DNA of 64,000 bases from Alentia gelatinosa. Taxonomy: Eukaryota > Annelida > Polychaeta > Phyllodocida > Polynoidae. The stretch is from positions 27,730,970 through 27,794,969 of the forward strand of contig OX465589.1 of NCBI GenBank assembly GCA_950022655.1, written 5' to 3'. Each line of letters opens with the position of its first letter. Within the stretch, counting starts at the first letter, position 1. The position numbers and the translations under genes are program-made. Shown piece after piece: positions 58,361 to 64,000 of this stretch. Under the pieces are notes generated by a model that saw only the letters and a program-made list of their open reading frames with translations, was not told the origin of the DNA and did no database searches.

Positions 58361-58598
58361 TCTACCAGTCCTGTAGTGCACTGCTGGTGGGAGGAACAAT
58401 GGGAGGTCTGTTGTGTCGGCCTTTGTCTTGGTGATTTTTCTTGGCAGGTGGAGGGGAGTCACAGGGAATTTCTTCTTGGCTGCAGTATGGGGAGGCCAAT
58501 AGTTTATCCTGCTGTACTTCAAAGTTTCATGAAAGGATATCTGTGGCCAGAACTATCTATGGCTGCAACAGTTACACTTGTGGTTTAAGTGCCCCTAC

Positions 58599-59935
58599 CT
58601 GTGGCCACAACAACTGCACCTATGGCCACAACTATTACTGAAGCCTCAATGCTTGCATTACCCACAAATATATTCTTTTTGAGAGTACATCATAAACATT
58701 TGTATTGAGAGTATGATAAAAGATGTTTTTCTTTTGACAAAAGGGGCTACTAATTTATAGATCAATTGATTTTTATGGTGAGAAACATCCGGAGGACCTT
58801 CAAAAAATAAGAACTACTGACATTTGAAAAGTAGTAATCAGTGGATTGAAGCTTCTGACTTACAGGATGTCTAGGTAAGGGTAAAGTCTGTTCAATATCC
58901 CATGTTGAGATCATGACAAATTAACACTCATCTCATTTCCAGCACGCTATTTAATTATAGTGTGGACTGACTAAGTTGGTATAACTGCAGTAGAAAGCTG
59001 TGGCTTATCAACTGTCATCATATTGGTCACTGGCGGGCTATTAATTTAGCCTGTAAACCATTCATCTCATCAGAGCATGGTCAATGAAACATGGTATTAA
59101 CAGATAAAAACCTAATAAAAAGCATCCTTTTCAATCCACATTTGTAAATATGTAAATAGCCAGGGTAAACATAGGTCAGCTCACCTGTAGATATTGCCAA
59201 ATACGTTGAGGAAAAATTAGGTGGACTTGTGGGGAGGAAAATCTTCTTTTGCCGGATTCTATTTCATCATAGTATATTTCTAAAAAGAAAATAGAATTCT
59301 ACTCTTCCTCTCAGATTGCCATTCTTCTTAGTACATTTGTTTGATATAATTGACTAGCCCCTTACTTTGAGTGCCCCTGTTGCACCTGGCCCTTAGTTGG
59401 TCCATTGGTGGTTCGCTCCTTGCTGCTTTTTATTAGTATGAAAATTGAGTGTCATCTAACTCCTGCTGACTGAAAGAATTTCACTTTCTTTGACGCATCA
59501 TGACAGCCTTTTATCCCCATTGTTGATTTTGGCAGGGAATGTATCTGTGGGGCTCTTGGTTTGTTGGTCTTCAACGCCTCTCCCATTGATTTACTGATCT
59601 TTAGATTGTCAGTAATTGGGTTCCAAGATATCAGAATATTCTACATGACAATGTAAACCCGACACTTGGAATCCAGCTTGGAAGTCGTCACATTTCCTTA
59701 TCTAATTCTTCAAAAATTTATATTTTAAGGTACATAATAAAATAAAAATGAATTATCCTACTAGTACACACTTACCTACCTTGCTTCTTTTGATACAATA
59801 ATTCCATTCGCTCTGCAATCTCGCGGAATATTTCTATTGAAAGAAACGCGGCACAGGAGCACATACCAGTAAGGTATACATCTTATCTTATTATCTTTTT
59901 GGGGGGATTGATGAGTTCAGAAGTGCTTTCACCTC
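58599..59935. other. Spacer between the two duplicated segments; no recognisable gene
   Basis: Begins with short CTRTGGCCACAAC repeats (58598-58640), then unique-looking AT-rich DNA. No ORF or repeat is supported. Confidence 0.4.
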
Positions 59936-59974
59936 GTAATGCATTTTATATTTGTTTCTGTCCGTTTTAGGGTC

Positions 59975-60040
59975 TGCGTCAACCATATCACCTGCAGTTT
60001 CGACCCTTATTCAGAGGTCTCATCAGGTGTGGTGCGTTAT
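59975..60040 (-). ncRNA. Hammerhead-ribozyme-like motif, Penelope copy 2
   Basis: Minus strand: CUGAUGA (plus 60020-60026), helix II GACC/GGUC (60016-60019 with 60002-60005) with loop about UCUGAAUAAG, GAAA (plus 59998-60001), then ACU-GCA-GGU as a 3-bp helix III with a U-G pair where copy 1 has U-A. Helix I would pair ACCACAC with AUAUGGU (two C-A mismatches). The base after helix III is G, not A/C/U, so self-cleavage is doubtful. Confidence 0.55.
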
Positions 60041-60277
60041 CATTGCTTTTGGTGCTTGATATTGACCTACTAGTGTAGTTGCAGTAGGTTTTATGGATTG
60101 AGATGTTTTGTGGATGGTGGTATTTCTACCTGGAGAAAAAACCTTGGTTCCCCATGTCACTCGGTAGCGTGTAGTAGGCCCCACAATTGTATCTAGTGGT
60201 AAAAAATTGTAATTTCATTCCGGGAATCCTAGGATCCCTGGCTGGAAAAATTCTTTTGACGTGGCTTAGGGTGGAGT

Positions 60278-61292
60278 CTACTTTATTCCGTACCTATTGT
60301 CCAGTGTGTTGAGGCCTTTTGGGGCCTGTGTGTGAAGTTTGTGTATCCAATTGAACTCTATTTTGTTTCGGAGAGTTTGAGCATGTTTGCTCTCCGGGTG
60401 TTTGTGAATAAAGTCCACAACATAAACCTCCACATCCTGTATGCCCTTATGGTCTGCTTGGTTGAAGTGTATCGGGACATCATTCTTCCCACTTCCTTTC
60501 TTTATTGTGCTCAGGTTTTCTGTTATCCTGTTGCGCAACTTGCGTTTGGTTTGTCCCACATACTGCATGTCGCATTGTTTGCATTGAATGCAGTAAATCA
60601 GATTGGAACTTTTGCTTGTGATGTTTTTCATAGGCCTGTACATACGTTTTGTGGTGCATGAGACAATCTTCCCTTCTCTGTTCGTGACTCTGCAAATGTT
60701 GCAGTTTTCACGATTGCACATGTTCTTGTTCTCTGCTCAACTGGTTGTGTTTTTCTTCTTGGGGCTGTGCCCCTTTCTTTTTTCCTCTTTTCGGTAGTCC
60801 GTTCTGGCTTTGACCAAATGGTCGCTGAGGTTTTTCAGTCTCCTATGACCTTTGGTTAGTTTCTTCTGATGTAGAAATTTCGTGCTGGTGGACCTAGCTA
60901 GTAGGTCCCAATTTTCCTGAACAACTTTGTTGAATGTGTTGTCGTTGGGTCTGTTGTCGTTGGGTCGAGATGAGGAACAAATTGTCTCTTGTGTTTTTGT
61001 CATCCTCTCTGTTTGGGTCGAGAATTTCTAACCTCGGTTTTTGTCTGACTCTGTTGAGACAGTCATTCAGGACTTTCTCGGGGTACCCTTTTTCCCTGAA
61101 CTCCCTGAGTTTCTCGGCTTTGTGTAGCTCGAAGTCCCTCTCTATTTTGCATATTCGCTTTATTCTCAGGAACTGAGAGTATGGTAAGCTTCGTTTTGTG
61201 GAGGGTGGATGTGCAGAGTCGTAGTTCAAGTACATGTTCACATCCATTGGTTTTTTTAAAAGGTCCGTGTATAATCTGCCATCTTGCATCAA
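60278..61292 (-). pseudogene. Penelope-like element ORF, C-terminal half, broken (copy 2)
   Basis: Reads 61292 to 60278. It has the same layout, frame change and in-frame TGA (near 60737) as copy 1, but the endonuclease frame (147 codons, 60721-60278) is intact. From MCNRENC it shows C2/C7/C10, LIYCIQCKQC (41-50), YVG (54-56), R63/R65, an HF-----H pattern (85-91), and E122 in NKIEFNWIHKL. These match the Cys-containing GIY-YIG domain of Penelope-like elements, which nicks the target DNA for priming. The RT core is missing upstream. The intact frame is more likely chance preservation than function. Confidence 0.8.
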
Positions 61293-61304
61293 TTAGCCCA
61301 AAGA

Positions 61305-61552
61305 AACCAAGAAAACTCCAGGAGTAGTTGATTTACTGCTAAATCAAAGGTCAATCCTTCTTATACCATATCTATGTGGGGTTGGGAGTAAAAGAACTCT
61401 CACCTCGGTAAATACGAAGGGGTGGGATTTCTGCCTGAATTCATCACATAGATTCAATCATCACCCTTGTGGTGTAAAGGAACCTTGAGAAAGTCTGGTA
61501 AGGACCTATAATGGTTGACTGGACATTAAATCAAACCAAACAAACCAAAGAA
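61305..61552 (+). mobile_element. 3'-end repeat shared with the RNase H LINE, copy 2
   Basis: Duplicate of 57690-57935. The tail here is better kept: GGACATTAAATCAAACCAAA-CAAACCAAAGAAAC, i.e. short CAAAC-type repeats as expected at the 3' end of a target-primed insertion. Confidence 0.5.
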
Positions 61553-61794
61553 ACAAAGCAATTGGGGGTCTTTGGGGTTGGCGTTTGTGTTGGTGGTTTC
61601 TTCTTGTCCAGAGGAAGGGGGGCACAAGGTATATCCGTTCACTTCTTTCACTCCTTCCATGTTTTTTGTACCCTTTCTTGATTTATGGAGCCTTTCATAT
61701 CTTTCATAAGTTTTGCTAATTAGTGCCCATGATCAATGTGTTCAGCATGCCTCATTCTAATGGCGGGTGTTAAGCCGAATGGGCAGTAGGTACC

Positions 61795-61900
61795 TTTTTT
61801 TTTATAAGTCTTTGGTATGGCCCGACTGGGGTTTGAAACCAAGAACTCCCATGCTTGAAGCAAACACCCCTACCAGTTGGCCAGCGAGCATTTCTACCAG
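61795..61900 (-). mobile_element. tRNA-derived SINE head, copy 2
   Basis: A-box TGGCCAACTGG (plus 61873-61883) and B-box GGTTTCAAACC (61830-61840) on the minus strand, with the same 43-nt spacing as copy 1. One A-box change separates the two. Confidence 0.6.
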
Positions 61901-62130
61901 TCATGTAGTGCGGTGCTGGTGGGAGGAACAATGGGAGGTCTGTTTTGTCGGCCTTTGTCTTGGTGATTCTTCTTGGCAGGTGGAGGTGAGTCACAGGGAA
62001 TTTCTCCTTGGCTGCAGTGTGGAGAGGCCAATAGTTTATCCTGCTGTACTTCAAAGTTTCATGGAAATATATCTGTGGCCAGAACTATCTATGGCTGCAA
62101 CAGTTACACTTGTGGCTTAAGTGCCCCTAC

Positions 62131-63401
62131 CAATTCATCTGCGATGGGAGGGACTGTCTCTACAATACTCCATGAGAGTTAGGGCCAACCCAAGAAACCC
62201 AGCCTACAACTCGATTTTTAAAGAAAATCAGCAAATGTACAAAGACAAGCCAAATGCCATAAGACCATTCACGGTCAGAGCACGAACTCAATACCGAGAA
62301 GCAGGCATCCCAATGAAGATAATAAGAGGTGAGAGGCCACCTGAAACCCCTCCATGGGATCAGGAAACACCCTCGATTCTCCTTGACCTAGCAAAGAACA
62401 AGAAAGGTGACACCCCTGAAACTGTAATTCTCAAAGACTATGAGACCATGAGGAAATGTTTCAAAGACCATGTACCGGTGTATACTGATGGCTCAAAAGA
62501 GGGTAACCGTGTTGGTTATGGAGTTCACACACCATACAGTGACCTGAAGAAAGCCCTCCATGGCAAGAGCAGCATTTTCACAGCTGAGGCCAGTGCTATA
62601 TTGCATGCCTTGACTTGGATGAAAATGTTACAATACAAGAAATTTATAGTCTTCTCAGACTCTAAATCTTGTCTACAAACTATTGGACAGCATGATCCCA
62701 AGAATGCTGTCATCAGAGACATCAAACTGTCATACACAGAACTGAAGAGAGAACATGGCAAAGAGGTGGCTATGTGCTGCTGGCTGCCGAGTCATATCGG
62801 AACCGAAGGAAATGAAGCTGCAGATCAAGCACCCAAAAATGGATTGAGCAGAGAAGTTGGAGCCCACATGGTTCCACATACAGACCTGAAACCAATGGCC
62901 AAGGAGCACATTCATAAAACTTGGCAGAAACTCTGGAACTGCACCAGAGACAATAAACTACGAGAATTGTATTGGCTACTAGCCAAAACTTTAAGAAAGA
63001 CAACCTGACACAAACTGAACAGGCGAAACTGACCCAACTGTGGACCGGTCACACCAAACTGACACATGGGCATCTCCTAAGAGGTGAAGTAGCATCTGTG
63101 TGCCAGACATGCAACACTCCACTGAGTGTAAAACATCTAATGCTAGATTGTCAGGCAACCAAAGAGAGCTTGAAGAAATTCCTGAAGATTGCGACTACAA
63201 TGTGCAGTGATTTCCATAACACTGGGAAGAAAGAAGTTCTTGACTTCCTCAGGGAATGTAAGATTTTCGATAAGATATGATTGAGAAAAGAAAGATTCCT
63301 GGATCAACCAGGCAGCATATACAAATTTGAGTAAAGTAAACCAAAGTAAGTCTAAGTGAACAAATTGGACATTAAACTACCCAAACAAACAAACAAACAA
63401 C
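62131..63401 (+). mobile_element. 5'-truncated non-LTR retrotransposon with RNase H (I/Nimb-type)
   Basis: Only the C-terminal part of ORF2 and the 3' end remain. The left boundary coincides with the end of the segmental duplication at 62130. The 3' UTR runs from 63281 to GGACATTAAACTACCCAAAC and a (CAAA)n tail near 63385-63401. RNase H downstream of the RT is the mark of the I superfamily (I, Nimb, Ingi and relatives). Confidence 0.8.
62139..63280 (+). pseudogene. ORF2 C-terminus: RNase H and zinc knuckle, frameshifted
   Basis: The frame from 62121 (GTG, not a true start) to 63008 contains, by residue from 62121, the segment NPRNPAYNSIF (23-33) seen between RT and RNase H in such elements, then RNase H. 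Its catalytic residues are visible: D123 in VYTDGS, E156 in TAEASA, D180 in FSDSKS, H225 in LPSHIGTEGNEAAD and D235. This domain removes the RNA strand of the RNA-DNA hybrid. Near 62985-62995 the reading frame shifts; a second frame then continues to 63280 with FKKDNLTQTEQ, LWTGHTKLTHGHLLRGE and a C-x2-C-x8-H-x4-C knuckle in CQTCNTPLSVKHLMLDC. The upstream RT and endonuclease are missing. One frameshift in about 380 codons implies a fairly young but dead copy. Confidence 0.85.
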
Positions 63402-63565
63402 TGCCACCTTGGTAAAAGTATGGGGGCGAGAATGCTACTTGAGTTCATCACATACAATCGATCACCACCCTCGTGGTGTACAAGCAGCTTGATCTATTCT
63501 CGAAAGTCTTGTAAGGACCCAAACTGGTCGACTGGAATTTAAATCAAACCAAAGAAACAAAAAAA
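63402..63565 (+). mobile_element. 3'-end repeat, third copy, joined to the LINE tail
   Basis: GCCACCTTGGTAAAAGTATG through CACCACCCTCGTGGTGTAC to GGAATTTAAATCAAACCAAA-GAAACAAAAAAAG. About 75% like 57790-57935. It starts directly after the (CAAA)n tail of the RNase H element, so it is either a tail-to-head insertion or the last part of a second element. Confidence 0.5.
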
Positions 63566-63784
63566 GCTTGAAATGGTAGGTAGGAAGTGAGAGAGTATCA
63601 GACCTGATCAGACTTAAGTCTCCCTTTTGAAAGGTGGAACATTTATTTATCATATCATTATCTGATTCTAATATGTCACAGTTTGAAACATGTATAAAAT
63701 CCTTTTGGTGGAAACACTTTATCTAAGGAATTATTTTTACCAATTCTTTTATGATATATGTTTCCTCATTTCTCCTCATTGTTA

Positions 63785-64000
63785 TTGGGTGAGTGGTTGG
63801 GTGTTTTTTTTCAGGGTTTTCGGGTGGTTTGTTGAGTTGGTAGGGGTTGGATGGTGGTATAGGATGGGTGGTTGGGTAAGTGAATGGTTTGATCGTTGTG
63901 TAGGTGGGTGGATGGGTGGTTAGGTGGTCATATGGGCGAATGGATGGGTGGCTGGATGGGTGGGCCATTGGGGGAATGGCTTGATGGGTGAGTAGTAGGG
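63785..64000. repeat. GGGTGGTT/ATGGGTGG-rich minisatellite at the window edge
   Basis: Degenerate TGGGTGG, GGATGGGTGG and GTTGGGTG units on the plus strand up to the last base; it continues beyond the window. Overlapping frames on both strands are compositional. Confidence 0.85.

Larger units (their letters stand above)
56321..58598. repeat. Segmental duplication, copy 1
   Basis: Aligns in direct orientation with 59936-62130 at high identity. It starts at GTAATGCATTTTATATTTG and ends at GTGGTTTAAGTGCCCCTAC. It includes a Penelope-like ORF fragment, a 3'-end repeat (to about 57935) and a tRNA-like SINE head. Copy 1 keeps about 90 bp (about 58000-58110) that are missing in copy 2. Confidence 0.85.
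59936..62130. repeat. Segmental duplication, copy 2
   Basis: Second copy of 56321-58598, same orientation, with a 1.34-kb spacer between copies. The left junction is at GTAATGCATTTTATATTTG and the right at TGGCTTAAGTGCCCCTAC, directly followed by the RNase H LINE fragment. Shared truncation points and stop codons show duplication after decay. Confidence 0.85.

Overview
The window looks like gene-poor nuclear DNA of an invertebrate animal, most likely marine. The basis is AT-rich, intron-scale non-coding sequence without operons, a very high density of short palindromic (foldback) DNA transposons, non-LTR retrotransposon ends, a Penelope-like element with a GIY-YIG endonuclease, pogo- and piggyBac-type MITEs, and many micro/minisatellites. 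I cannot name the species from sequence alone. No tRNA, rRNA or CRISPR array and no convincing host protein-coding exon was found. The only sizeable coding regions belong to retroelements.

Layout. 0-10 kb: a direct repeat at the left edge, a composite palindrome (2.6-2.9 kb), then a dense cluster of related non-autonomous DNA elements (3.5-4.2, 5.7-6.7, 7.2-8.0, 8.0-8.6 and 8.9-9.5 kb). 10-30 kb: scattered MITEs of several unrelated types (10.1, 11.0, 14.5, 15.5 pogo-type, 18.7, 20.0-21.1, 24.2, 24.9, 25.8, 27.8, 29.5 kb) in otherwise featureless DNA. 31-49 kb: more members of the first cluster's family (31.1, 40.8, 45.9, 47.9 kb), a 5'-truncated non-LTR retrotransposon with an intact reverse transcriptase frame (35.1-36.8 kb), a multi-level palindrome (37.0-37.6 kb) and a piggyBac-type MITE (45.2 kb). 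49-56 kb: large foldbacks, a 1.1-kb inverted-repeat element with a TA microsatellite, then a long minisatellite and a 202-bp tandem array. 56-62 kb: a ~2.2-kb segment present twice in direct orientation, each copy holding the decayed C-terminal half of a Penelope-like ORF on the minus strand plus a hammerhead-ribozyme-like motif. 62-64 kb: the 3' end of an RNase H-bearing non-LTR element and a GGGTGG-rich tract.

Main result. The most coherent undescribed-looking system is a family of ~0.7-0.9 kb non-autonomous elements flanked by 5-bp duplications of CCWGG-like sites. The best copies are 7224-8006, 47943-48729 and 45909-46748 (exact duplications); 31058-31870, 40849-41719, 5853-6674 and 3488-4171 have one mismatch. 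Two different terminal inverted repeats (GCCCTGTTTTTTAGTCAC- and GGGCCGTTTCACTAG-type) occur with the same ~100-bp internal inverted arms. One copy (5853-6674) sits inside another MITE whose intact opposite arm shows the empty target, so the 5-bp duplication can be read directly. No transposase for them lies in the window.

A second theme is a set of composite palindromes (2.6, 14.5, 18.7, 32.8, 43.8 and 50.0 kb) whose arms differ but which share a CCATAGGCTTAACAT module, and several of which share a ~20-nt tip motif. Nothing here functions as a pathway; the elements interact by nesting, tail sharing and segmental duplication.
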